From contig JANRJM010000001.1 in NCBI GenBank assembly GCA_033763975.1, positions 62,001 through 126,000 of the forward strand: a stretch of DNA of 64,000 bases, read 5' to 3'. The stretch's first letter is position 1; every line of letters begins with the position of its first letter. Positions 52,950 through 61,135 of this stretch are shown here, one piece after another. Under the pieces are notes generated by a model. That model saw only the letters and a list, made by a program, of their open reading frames with translations. It had not been told where the DNA came from and made no database searches. This stretch comes from Planctomycetota bacterium (GTDB lineage: Bacteria > Planctomycetota > Phycisphaerae > Phycisphaerales > UBA1924). The position numbers were made by a program, and so were the translations under genes.

Positions 52950-54361
52950 TGAACACGACCGCCGCACACACGGGGCGCGGGGACATCGGTCTGTCGTGGG
53001 CGCAGGGCGAGCCGCCCGGCGCCTACGCGCCGCCGAGCGCACCCTGGCCGATCGACCTGGCGCTCGACGCGAACGAGGGGGCACCCGCCGGCATCGGCAC
53101 GCTCACGCTGCCGGCGCACGCGGGGGCCGACGTGCTCCGCCGATACCCCGGGGCCGGCACGCTCGAGGCGCTCATCGCGGCGCGCGCGGGTATCGACCCC
53201 GGGCGCGTGCTCGTCACCGCCGGGGGCGACGAGGCGATCGACCGCGCGTGCCGCGTGGCGCTCGGGCCGGGTAGACGCATGGTGCTGCCGGTGCCCACGT
53301 TCGAAATGATCGAGCGGTACGCGCAGGGCGTGGGCGCCGAGATCGTGCGCGTGCCGTGGCCCTCGGGCCCCTTCCCCGCAGATGAGGTGCTGCGGCGCAC
53401 GGACGACAGCACCGCGATGATCGGCGTCGTGTCGCCGAACAACCCCACCGGCGGGGTGGCGTCCGCCGAGGACCTCGCGCGCGTGTCGGCGGGGGCGCGC
53501 GGCGCGCTCGTCATGGTCGACCTGGCCTACGCCGAGTTCGCCGACGAGGACCTCGGCGCCGCGGCCATCGCCCTTCCGAACGCGATCATCATCCGGACGT
53601 TCTCGAAGGCGTTCGGGCTGGCGGGCATCCGCGTGGGGTATGCCATCGGCCCGGAGCGCGTCATCCGCGCCATGCGGGCCGCGGGCTCGCCATTCCCTGT
53701 CTCGGGCACGAGCCTGTTGGTGGCGTCCGAGGCGTTGCGCACGGCGGACGCGTGGCTGCCCGAGAGTGTCGCACGGGTACGCGAGATGCGACGACGGCTC
53801 GCGGCGGTCTTGGTCGAGATCGGCGCCGAGCCCGTGCCCTCCCAGGCCAACTTCGTGCTCGCGGAGTTTCGCGACGCCGCCTGGGTATGGCGGGCGCTCG
53901 CCTCGCTGGGCATCGGTGTCCGGTCGTTCGCGAGTCGGCCGGGGCTCGAGCGCTCGCTGCGCATCACGTGTCCGCCCGACGACGCGTCGTGGCAGCGCCT
54001 GCACCGCGCGCTGCACGCGGCGGCACGCCCGCGGGCGCTCGTGCTCGATCTCGACGTCGTCGGCGCGGCCTCGGACTGGCCCGCGCGCCTTGCGCGCCGG
54101 CTCCCGGTCGAAACTGTCACCGATCGCGATGCAGCGTCCCTGCCGGGCCCGGCAGCGGTCCGCGCGACGATGACGCGACTGGGTGTCGAGCACGCGTGGA
54201 TGATCGCGGGCTCGCCGGCGAGCGTGCGGGCCGCGCGTGCGGCGGGTGTGCCCGCGGTCGGCGTCGCGATGACGGGTGACGAGGGACGAGCGGCGCTCGA
54301 GGCCGCGGGTGCGGCCCGGGTCGTCGATGACCTGACCCGGGTAGAGGAGATGCTCCCATGA
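52946..54361 (+). CDS. hisC: Histidinol-phosphate aminotransferase fused to a reduced HAD-like domain
   Basis: Residues 1-358 are HisC, a PLP enzyme converting imidazole-acetol phosphate to histidinol phosphate. Visible motifs are LDANEGAPAG, VVSPNNPTGG, VDLAYAEF and the PLP Lys221 in RTFSKAFGLAGIRVGYAIG. Residues 361-471 look like a shrunken HAD phosphatase: motif I LVLDLDVVG (Asp368, Asp370), and WMIAGSPASVRAARAAGVPA where a HAD enzyme would have GDSPxD. The motif IV aspartates are therefore missing and the cap is very short. The operon has no other histidinol-phosphate phosphatase. The HAD part is either a divergent phosphatase or a non-catalytic remnant. ATGA overlaps on both sides. Confidence 0.88.
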   Translation: MMNTTAAHTGRGDIGLSWAQGEPPGAYAPPSAPWPIDLALDANEGAPAGIGTLTLPAHAGADVLRRYPGAGTLEALIAARAGIDPGRVLVTAGGDEAIDRACRVALGPGRRMVLPVPTFEMIERYAQGVGAEIVRVPWPSGPFPADEVLRRTDDSTAMIGVVSPNNPTGGVASAEDLARVSAGARGALVMVDLAYAEFADEDLGAAAIALPNAIIIRTFSKAFGLAGIRVGYAIGPERVIRAMRAAGSPFPVSGTSLLVASEALRTADAWLPESVARVREMRRRLAAVLVEIGAEPVPSQANFVLAEFRDAAWVWRALASLGIGVRSFASRPGLERSLRITCPPDDASWQRLHRALHAAARPRALVLDLDVVGAASDWPARLARRLPVETVTDRDAASLPGPAAVRATMTRLGVEHAWMIAGSPASVRAARAAGVPAVGVAMTGDEGRAALEAAGAARVVDDLTRVEEMLP

Positions 54362-54951
54362 CGGAACGCACGGCGACCATTGAGCGCTCGACGCGGGAGA
54401 CGGCGATCACGGTGTCGGTCCGTCTTGATCGCGCGGGCGGGTCCGCGATCGGCACGGGCCTGGGCTTTCTCGACCACATGCTCACCGCCCTGGCGACCCA
54501 CGCGCGGATGGGCCTCGACGTGCGATGCACGGGCGACCTCGACGTTGACGACCATCACACGGTCGAGGACTGCGCAATCGCGATCGGGCAGGCCCTGGAC
54601 GCCGCCCTGGGCGATCGGCGCGGCGTGGCGCGCTTCGGATCGGCCTACGCCCCGCTCGATGAGTCGCTCGCGCGCGCGGTCGTTGATCTCTCGGGGCGCG
54701 CGCACGCGACGGTGCACCTGGGCCTGCGGCGCGACCGCCTCGGCGCGGTCGCGTGCGAGAACATCACGCACTTCTTCGCGTCCGTGGCCGCGTCGGCGCG
54801 CCTCACGCTTCACCTTGACGTGCTCCGGGGCGAGAACGACCACCACAAGGCGGAAGCGGCGTTCAAGGCCTTCGCGCTCGCGCTGCGGGCGGCGGTTGCG
54901 CGAGTGCCGGGGATCGACGACGTGCCCTCGACCAAGGGGACGCTGGCATGA
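54358..54951 (+). CDS. hisB: Imidazoleglycerol-phosphate dehydratase
   Basis: A 197-residue monofunctional dehydratase (no N-terminal HAD phosphatase domain, unlike enteric HisB). It removes water from imidazoleglycerol phosphate. Both Mn-binding motifs are present: DDHHTVEDC near residue 62 and NDHHKAEAAFKA near 160; GLGFLDHMLTALATHARMGL and FASVAASARLTLHLDV are further family stretches. It overlaps hisC and hisH by 4 nt on either side. Confidence 0.96.
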   Translation: MTERTATIERSTRETAITVSVRLDRAGGSAIGTGLGFLDHMLTALATHARMGLDVRCTGDLDVDDHHTVEDCAIAIGQALDAALGDRRGVARFGSAYAPLDESLARAVVDLSGRAHATVHLGLRRDRLGAVACENITHFFASVAASARLTLHLDVLRGENDHHKAEAAFKAFALALRAAVARVPGIDDVPSTKGTLA

Positions 54952-55568
54952 CGGCGCGCGCGGTGACGATCATCTCGACGGGCGTGGCGAACACGGCGTC
55001 GGTGGCGGCGGCGTTCCGCCGGTGCGGGGCGCTCGTCGACATCACCGACGACCCCGCGCGCGTGCACGACGCGGCGCGCGTCGTGCTGCCGGGCGTTGGG
55101 TCGTTCGGCGCCGGCATGGCCGGCCTGCGTGCACGAGGACTCGCGGGCGTCATCGAGCGGCGCGTGCGCGCCGAGCGCCCGCTGCTGGCGATCTGCCTGG
55201 GCCTGCAGATGCTGTGTGTCTCGTCCGAAGAGTCGCCGGGCGAGCGCGGGCTCGGCCTGATCGACGCGCCGGTGCGGCGCTTTCCCGAGGGCGTGCGATG
55301 CCCGCAGTTCGGGTGGAACGACGTCGTCGCGGACGGCGCGTGCCGCCTCGTCCGCGCTGGCTGCGCGTACTACGCGAACTCCTACCGCATCGCGCAGCCG
55401 CCGGGCGGCTGGGCGGTTGCGACGACGGACCACGGGGGCCCGTTCACCGCGGCGGTGGAGCGCGGCGGAGTGCTGGGGTGCCAGTTTCACCCGGAACTCT
55501 CCGGCGCCTGGGGACGCGAACTGCTCGCACGCTGGCTGGAGTGCGACGCGGGAGGACGCGCATGCTGA
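54948..55568 (+). CDS. hisH: Imidazole glycerol phosphate synthase, glutaminase subunit
   Basis: A 206-residue class I glutamine amidotransferase that feeds ammonia to HisF. The catalytic triad is Cys83 in LLAICLGLQMLC, His181 and Glu183 in GCQFHPELSG. LPGVGSFGAGMAGL is the N-terminal oxyanion-related motif. It overlaps hisF by 7 nt, consistent with a stoichiometric HisH-HisF complex. Confidence 0.96.
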   Translation: MTARAVTIISTGVANTASVAAAFRRCGALVDITDDPARVHDAARVVLPGVGSFGAGMAGLRARGLAGVIERRVRAERPLLAICLGLQMLCVSSEESPGERGLGLIDAPVRRFPEGVRCPQFGWNDVVADGACRLVRAGCAYYANSYRIAQPPGGWAVATTDHGGPFTAAVERGGVLGCQFHPELSGAWGRELLARWLECDAGGRAC

Positions 55569-56320
55569 AGCGTCGCATCATTCCCTGCCTGGACGTTCGG
55601 GCCGGGCGCGTCGTCAAGGGCGTGCGCTTCGCGGGGCTGCGCGACGCGGGCGATCCCGCCGAACAGGCGGCCCGGTACGAGGCGCACGGCGCCGACGAGA
55701 TCGTCATCCTCGATGTCTCGGCGACTCCCGAGGGGCGCGAGACCGCGGTCATGACGATCGCCGCCGTGCGCGCCGTGCTGTCGATCCCGCTGACGGTGGG
55801 GGGCGGCGTGCGCAGCGTCGAAGATGCGGCACGCCTGCTGCGCGCGGGGGCCGACAAGGTCGCGGTGAACACCGCGGCGGTGGAGCGTCCCGCCCTCATC
55901 GCCGAGCTCTCGGCGTGGGCGGGGGCGCAGTGCGTGGTGCTGGCGCTCGACGCCGCGCGGCACGGGGCGGGCGAGCGGTGGGAGGTCGTCACGCGGTCCG
56001 GGGCGCAGCGCACCGGGCTGGATGCGCCGTCGTGGGCCGGGCGCGCGGAGGAACTCGGCGCCGGCGAGATCCTGCTCACGAGCTGGGACCGCGACGGGAC
56101 GGGCGCCGGATACGACCTCGATCTCATCCGCGGGGTCGCGGCGCGCGTGCGCGTGCCGGTCATCGCATCGGGCGGGGCGGCGGGTGTCGAACACATGGGG
56201 CTGGCGTTCGACGCCGGGGCCGATGCGGTGCTTGCCGCGTCGGTGTTTCACGATGGGGTGCTCACGGTGGAGGGCGTCAAGGCCGCGCTCGCGCAGCGCG
56301 GCGTGGAGGTGCGTCGATGA
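55562..56320 (+). CDS. hisF: Imidazole glycerol phosphate synthase, cyclase subunit
   Basis: A 252-residue (beta/alpha)8 barrel making imidazoleglycerol phosphate and AICAR. Catalytic Asp11 (RRIIPCLDVRAGRVVKGVRF) and Asp130 (CVVLALDAARHG) are present, with phosphate-binding PLTVGGGVRS, EILLTSWDRDGTGAGYDLDL and VIASGGAAGVEH. ATG 55562 fits the conserved N-terminus exactly. ATGA overlap with hisA. Confidence 0.97.
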   Translation: MLKRRIIPCLDVRAGRVVKGVRFAGLRDAGDPAEQAARYEAHGADEIVILDVSATPEGRETAVMTIAAVRAVLSIPLTVGGGVRSVEDAARLLRAGADKVAVNTAAVERPALIAELSAWAGAQCVVLALDAARHGAGERWEVVTRSGAQRTGLDAPSWAGRAEELGAGEILLTSWDRDGTGAGYDLDLIRGVAARVRVPVIASGGAAGVEHMGLAFDAGADAVLAASVFHDGVLTVEGVKAALAQRGVEVRR

Positions 56321-57588
56321 TTGTGCCGTCGATCGATCTTCTCGGTGGCAGAACGGTGCAGCTCGTGGGGGGTGAGCGGCTGTCGCTCGAGGCGGGCGAC
56401 CCGCGTCCCATCGCCGAGCGGTTCCGGGTCGCGGGCGAGATCGCGGTGGTGGATCTCGACGCCGCTCTCGGGAGCGGGAGCAATGCGCCGATGGTCCGCG
56501 ACCTTCTGCGCGTCGCCCGGTGCCGTGTGGGTGGCGGGATCCGCGACGAGCGCACGGCGATCGAGTGGCTCGACGCGGGCGCGAGCTCGATCGTGCTGGG
56601 GACCGCGGCGACGCCGGACCTGCTCCGGCGCCTGCCCCGCGAACGGGTCATCGCCGCGCTCGACGCCCGTGACGGTGAGGTCGTCGTCGAGGGATGGAAG
56701 ATCGGGACCGGCGAGACCATCATCGATCGCATGCGACGGCTCGAGGGGCTCGTCGGCGGGTTTCTCATCACGTTCGTCGAGCGCGAAGGGCGCCTGGGGG
56801 GAACGCGCCTGGACCTCGTGCCCGCGCTCGTCCGCGCGGCGGGCTCGGCGCGCGTCACGATCGCCGGCGGGATCACCACCGCGCGAGAGGTCGGCGTGCT
56901 CGACGAGATGGGCGCCGACGCGCAGGTCGGCATGGCGCTCTACACGGGCCGGCTGGACCTCGCGGACGCCATCGGCGCTCCGCTCCGCAGCGACCGTCCC
57001 GACGCCCTCTGGCCGACGGTCATCGTCGATGAACTCGGGGTGGCGCTCGGGCTGGCATACTCCAGCGCCGACAGCCTTCGGGACGCCGTGCGAACGCGCC
57101 GGGGCGTGTATCACTCCCGAACGCGCGGGCTGTGGGTCAAGGGCGCAACATCCGGCGACACGCAGGAGCTGATCGCGGTCGACGTCGACTGCGACCGCGA
57201 CTGCCTGCGGTTCGTTGTCCGCCAGCGGGGGCGCGGGCATTGCCACCGCGGGACGCGCACGTGCTGGGGCCCGCACGCCGGGCTGCCCGCCCTCGCGGAC
57301 CGCATCGACCGTGCCGCCGCGATCGGGGAGCCGGCGTCGTACACGGCGCGCCTGCTCGCGGACCGCGCGCTGCTGAACGCGAAGCTGCGCGAAGAGGCGG
57401 TCGAACTCGGCGAGGCGAGCGTGGCGGAGGACGCGGTGCACGAGGCCGCGGACGTGCTGTACTTCACGCTCGTCGCGCTCCGGCGCGCGGGGAAGACGCT
57501 CGCGGACGTCGGCGCCGAGCTCGACCGGCGCGCCCTGCGGATCACGCGTCGGGGTGGCGACGCCAAGCCGGGAGGGAGCGTGTCATGA
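56317..57588 (+). CDS. hisA: HisA-HisI-HisE trifunctional fusion
   Basis: One uninterrupted 423-residue frame carries three enzymes. Residues 1-222 are HisA, the ProFAR isomerase barrel (Asp7 in MIVPSIDLLGG, Asp116 in AALDARDGEVVVEGWKIG, TIAGGITTAREVGVL). Residues 230-322 are HisI, PR-AMP cyclohydrolase (GVYHSRTRGLWVKGATSG, metal-binding DVDCDRDC, GHCHRGTRTC). Residues 323-410 are HisE, PR-ATP pyrophosphatase (LNAKLREEAVELGEA, HEAADVLYFTLVALRRAG). HisIE fusions are common; fusion of HisIE to HisA is not an arrangement I know as standard. It would combine steps 2, 3 and 4. All motif residues look intact. It overlaps hisF and hisD. Confidence 0.95.
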   Translation: MIVPSIDLLGGRTVQLVGGERLSLEAGDPRPIAERFRVAGEIAVVDLDAALGSGSNAPMVRDLLRVARCRVGGGIRDERTAIEWLDAGASSIVLGTAATPDLLRRLPRERVIAALDARDGEVVVEGWKIGTGETIIDRMRRLEGLVGGFLITFVEREGRLGGTRLDLVPALVRAAGSARVTIAGGITTAREVGVLDEMGADAQVGMALYTGRLDLADAIGAPLRSDRPDALWPTVIVDELGVALGLAYSSADSLRDAVRTRRGVYHSRTRGLWVKGATSGDTQELIAVDVDCDRDCLRFVVRQRGRGHCHRGTRTCWGPHAGLPALADRIDRAAAIGEPASYTARLLADRALLNAKLREEAVELGEASVAEDAVHEAADVLYFTLVALRRAGKTLADVGAELDRRALRITRRGGDAKPGGSVS

Positions 57589-58847
57589 GCACGCCGTTGC
57601 TGCGGCCCGTCCTGCCCGAGGCGTGCACGCTCGAGCGTCGAAGCCCCATCGATCGTGGCACGTGCGTCGAGGTCGCGCGCATTCTCGAGGACATCGAGGC
57701 GCGGGGCGAACCAGCCGTCCGCGAGCACGCGGCGAGGCTCGGCGATCTCGAGATCGGTCGGGCGTGTGTGCACGATCGCGCGGCTCTCGACGCCGCACGC
57801 GACCGGCTTTCACCCCGCGAGCGCGACGCGATGGAACGCGCGGGCGCGCGGATCCGCGCGTTCGCGCGGCTGCAGCGGGATTGCATCCGCGATCTGGACG
57901 CGTCGATCGAGGGCGGGCGTGCCGGGCACACCTGCATCCCGGTCAACTGCGCCGGGTGCTATGCGCCGGGCGGGCGATTCCCGCTGCCGTCGTCCGTCCT
58001 CATGACCGCCATCACCGCACGGGCCGCGGGAGTCGAGGTCGTGTGGATTGCATCGCCCAGGCCGACCGACGCGACGCTCGCGGCGGCGTCCATCGCCGGC
58101 GCGGACGGTCTGCTCGCGCTCGGGGGAGCGCAGGCGATCGCGGCGATGGCGCTCGGTCTGTGCGGCGTGCCGGCGTGCGACATGATCGTCGGTCCCGGCA
58201 ATCGGTGGGTGACCGCCGCGAAGTTCCTGCTCTCCGACCGGGTGGGCATCGACATGCTCGCCGGGCCGTCCGAACTCGTCGTGCTCGCCGATGACTCGGC
58301 CGACCCGGCACTGGTGGCGGCCGACCTGTTGGCGCAGGCGGAGCACGACGAGGACGCGCTGCCCATTCTCATCTCGACCGACGCGACGCTGCCGGGGCGC
58401 GTCGATGAGCATCTCTCGGGGATGCTCGTGTCGCTGCCGACGCGTGCCACGGCTCAGGCCGCGCTGCGCAACGGGTTCAGCGTTGTGGTTCGCGACATAG
58501 ACCGCGCGATCGAACTGTGCGATGCGATCGCGCCCGAGCACCTGGAGATCATGACGCGAGACGCGAGCCGCACCGCGGCGCGGGTCCGCAACGCGGGCGC
58601 GGTGTTCGTCGGGTCGGCGTCGGCCGAGGTGCTCGGCGACTATGGCGCGGGCCCGAACCACGTGCTCCCGACCGGGGGGACGGCTCGTTCGCGCGCGGGC
58701 CTTTCGGTGTTCTCGTTCCTGCGCCCGCGGACGTGGCTGGACATCCAGGCGCGCACGCCGTCGGTGCGGCTGTCGCAGGACGCGCAGACGCTGGCGCGGG
58801 TGGAGGGGCTGGAGGCCCACGCGCGGGCGGCTGGCCTGCGGATGTAG
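57585..58847 (+). CDS. hisD: Histidinol dehydrogenase
   Basis: Last enzymes of the pathway, histidinol to histidinal to histidine with two NAD, 420 residues, Zn-dependent. Family motifs: CAGCYAPGGRFPLPSSVLMT, VPACDMIVGPGNRWVTAAKF, DMLAGPSELVVLADD, ADLLAQAEHDEDALPILIST with the Zn ligands, and IAPEHLEIMTRD with the catalytic Glu-His. The end (GDYGAGPNHVLPTGGTARSR) is normal. ATG 57585 overlaps the hisAIE stop; its own stop is TAG. No terminator was found between it and the convergent anti-sigma gene 28 nt away. Confidence 0.96.
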   Translation: MSTPLLRPVLPEACTLERRSPIDRGTCVEVARILEDIEARGEPAVREHAARLGDLEIGRACVHDRAALDAARDRLSPRERDAMERAGARIRAFARLQRDCIRDLDASIEGGRAGHTCIPVNCAGCYAPGGRFPLPSSVLMTAITARAAGVEVVWIASPRPTDATLAAASIAGADGLLALGGAQAIAAMALGLCGVPACDMIVGPGNRWVTAAKFLLSDRVGIDMLAGPSELVVLADDSADPALVAADLLAQAEHDEDALPILISTDATLPGRVDEHLSGMLVSLPTRATAQAALRNGFSVVVRDIDRAIELCDAIAPEHLEIMTRDASRTAARVRNAGAVFVGSASAEVLGDYGAGPNHVLPTGGTARSRAGLSVFSFLRPRTWLDIQARTPSVRLSQDAQTLARVEGLEAHARAAGLRM

Positions 58848-58875
58848 CGGCCACGCGGTGACCGGCGCGGGCGTG

Positions 58876-59139
58876 CTACGTCCGGGCGTTGGCGCGGGCC
58901 GCGCGGATGGCGTCGACCAGTCCGGGCGGCGCGACGGTGGTCGCGGGCTCGTCGGAGGGCGCGAGCGCATCGCGGCTGGCGTCGATGGTGCGCTGGTAAG
59001 AGCGCAGGTACGCGACGCAGGCGGGGCACACCGTGAGGTGGCGCTCGAACTCGACGCGCGCCTCGGCGGGCAGCGTGCCATCGAGGTAGTCCGCGATGAA
59101 CTCGATGAGCTCACGGCAGGTGATGTACTCACTCGGCAT
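58876..59139 (-). CDS. Putative zinc-finger anti-sigma factor
   Basis: An 87-residue protein with the H-x3-C-x2-C motif of ZAS anti-sigma domains (FERHLTVCPACVAYL) after CRELIEFIADYLDGTLPAEA. There is no transmembrane helix, so it is a soluble, cytosolic form. AAGGAG precedes ATG 59139. The start overlaps the end of the sigma-factor gene by 11 nt, and the pair is the classic ECF sigma/anti-sigma arrangement. Confidence 0.85.
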   Translation of the reverse strand: MPSEYITCRELIEFIADYLDGTLPAEARVEFERHLTVCPACVAYLRSYQRTIDASRDALAPSDEPATTVAPPGLVDAIRAARANART

Positions 59140-59833
59140 GGAGAACTCCTTCCGTGAACAGCGGCGTGAGGAGCGTGCGGAGGGCCTGGCGTGCGCGGTG
59201 CAGACGTGTCTTGACCGCCGCGGGCGACAGCCCGAGCAGCGTGGCGACTTCATCGGTATCCATCTGCTCGATGTCGCGCAGCACCAGCACCTCGCGGTAC
59301 GGGTCGGGCAGGGCATCGATCTTGGCGCGGACGACCGCGCGGATGCCCTCGCGTTCGATGCCGATGGACTCGGCCGGTTTCCATTCAACACCCGGATTCT
59401 TGCGGTGCCCGTCCTCGGCGAAGGTGGGCAGCAGCGCCTCGATAGATTGTGTCGGACGACGCCGGGCCGAGCGCAGTTTCATCAGACAGACGTTCACCGT
59501 GATGCGGTGTAGCCACGTGCCCAGTTGCGAACGTCCGTCGAAGGTGTCCAGCGCCTTGAACGCGCTCAAATAGGCCTCCTGCACCGCGTCGCTCGCGTCG
59601 GCCTCGTTGCGCAGCAGGCGCTGCGCCACGCAGAACAGGCGCGAGGCCGACTGCGCGACGAGCTCGTCGAACGCCGCGTCATCGCCCCGGCGCAGACGCT
59701 CCAGCAGCGTGCAGGGGGGCTCGAACGCCGATGGGTCGCCCCGAGAGCGCGAGGCGTTGGTGTGTGGTACGTCCGGGTTGATGTGTCGGTCCATGGGCGG
59801 ATCTGAGAGCCATGCCGTGGTCGCGTGCTCCAT
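59129..59833 (-). CDS. ECF-type RNA polymerase sigma factor
   Basis: A 234-residue alternative sigma factor. Region 2 is ELVAQSASRLFCVAQRLLRN, then EADASDAVQEAYLSAFKALD and SQLGTWLHRITVNVCLMKLR. Region 4 is LPDPYREVLVLRDIEQMDTD, then EVATLLGLSPAAVKTRLHRA. ATG 59833 (MEHATTAWL) has GGGAG upstream and is preferred; 59794 is an alternative and the longer frame to 59998 is unlikely. A 40-residue N-terminal stretch before region 2 is unconserved. The anti-sigma gene follows with an overlap. It is divergent from the SDR-aquaporin-GMC cluster, which it may control. Confidence 0.92.
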   Translation of the reverse strand: MEHATTAWLSDPPMDRHINPDVPHTNASRSRGDPSAFEPPCTLLERLRRGDDAAFDELVAQSASRLFCVAQRLLRNEADASDAVQEAYLSAFKALDTFDGRSQLGTWLHRITVNVCLMKLRSARRRPTQSIEALLPTFAEDGHRKNPGVEWKPAESIGIEREGIRAVVRAKIDALPDPYREVLVLRDIEQMDTDEVATLLGLSPAAVKTRLHRARQALRTLLTPLFTEGVLHAE

Positions 59834-60207
59834 GGTCTGATCTCCCGCATGCCGGCCGGTCTTCGCGAGTGCCCGCACGTCGCCGGGTGACGTGACTCGC
59901 ACGAATCGGAACATTATTCCCGGCCGGTGGCGTGCCGGCGCAGGAACACCGGAGGAAACTCTGCACACTTGCATGAGTATCCGGATGCTCGGGCTCAATC
60001 GTGAGATTCGCGGAAAATCAGTCTGTCCTGTAACGGCATGAAGATAAGAATGCGTACTCGTGTGGGAGCGACGCGACCCGACACGTACGCCCGGACCCCG
60101 CGGGAGTTCGTAACGCCGCGCGATTCGTCGGCATCTGAGGAGTAACGCCGGGCGACGCCGGAGCGGCAGGCTGTCTCCGCGCCCGCACCGATCGTGGAGT
60201 CCTCCCC
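59834..60207. other. Divergent intergenic region between the sigma gene and the SDR cluster
   Basis: No gene is seen. On the plus strand the hexamer GTAACG occurs three times (near 60030, 60110 and 60142). The first is followed 18 nt later by CGTA, reminiscent of ECF-type -35/-10 pairs. An AT-rich attatt at 59913-59918 lies within an imperfect GGAA...TTCC dyad upstream of the sigma gene. These are only candidate promoter elements. Confidence 0.3.
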
Positions 60208-61110
60208 ATGTCGACGATGACGAAGATGAACAGCACGCTGATCGCCGATCTCACGCCCGATCAGCTCCCCGAGGTCGTGATGCCCGCGTGCGAGGTACGC
60301 CCCATCCTGCGCGGCCAGACCGCCATCGTGACCGGCGCCTCCTCGGGCATCGGTCGCGGCATCGCGAACGCGCTCTGCGCCGCCGGCGCGAACGTGGTCG
60401 TGAACTACATCGGCCCCGACGCCGACGCCGAGGCCGTCGTGCACGAGGCGACGCACTGCGGCTGCGCGCACCGGGGCGAGGCGATCGCCGTAAAGGCGGA
60501 TGTCTCGGACGAGGGCCAGGTCCAGGCGATGGTCGCCCGGGCCGTGCAGCGCTTCGGCACGGTCGACATCCTCGTGAACAACGCGGGCATGCAGTGGGAC
60601 GCTCCCATCGAGTCGATGTCGCTCGCGCAGTGGCGCAAGGTCATCGACGTGAACCTCACGGGGCAGTTCCTCTGCGCCCGCGAGGCGATCCGCGAGTTCA
60701 AGCGTCGGGGCGTGCGCCGGGACGTCTCGTGCGCCGCCGGGAAGATCATCTGCGTGTCGAGCGTGCACGAGGTGATCCCGTGGGCCGGGCACGTCAACTA
60801 CGCCGCCAGCAAGGGCGGGGTCATGCTCCTCATGAAGAGCATCGCCCAGGAAGTCGCGCCGTGGCGCATCCGCGTGAACAGCATCTGCCCGGGCGCGATC
60901 CGCACCCCGATCAACCGGCCGGCGTGGGAAACCCCCGACGCGTACGCCGACCTCATGCGGCTGATCCCCTACAAGCGCATCGGCGAGGTGGACGACATCG
61001 CGCGCCTCGCGGTGTGGCTCTCGTCCGACGAGGCCGACTACATCACCGGCGCCAGCCTGTTCGTCGACGGCGGGATGACGCTCTACCCGGGCTTCGAGAC
61101 CGGCGGCTGA
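60208..61110 (+). CDS. Short-chain dehydrogenase (glucose 1-dehydrogenase-like)
   Basis: A 300-residue classical SDR. TAIVTGASSGIGRGIANALC is the cofactor motif (about residues 38-57), NNAG follows in DILVNNAGMQWDAPIESMSL, catalytic Ser is in ICVSSVHEVIPW and YxxxK in NYAASKGGVM, and the C-terminus IRVNSICPGAIRTPIN is typical. An N-terminal extension of 35 residues (LIADLTPDQLPEVVMPACEV) is unusual. The best general match is glucose 1-dehydrogenase/general-stress SDRs. First gene of a four-gene cluster. Confidence 0.88.
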   Translation: MSTMTKMNSTLIADLTPDQLPEVVMPACEVRPILRGQTAIVTGASSGIGRGIANALCAAGANVVVNYIGPDADAEAVVHEATHCGCAHRGEAIAVKADVSDEGQVQAMVARAVQRFGTVDILVNNAGMQWDAPIESMSLAQWRKVIDVNLTGQFLCAREAIREFKRRGVRRDVSCAAGKIICVSSVHEVIPWAGHVNYAASKGGVMLLMKSIAQEVAPWRIRVNSICPGAIRTPINRPAWETPDAYADLMRLIPYKRIGEVDDIARLAVWLSSDEADYITGASLFVDGGMTLYPGFETGG

Positions 61111-61135
61111 TCCGCGGCGCAGGGGAGGGGGCGTC

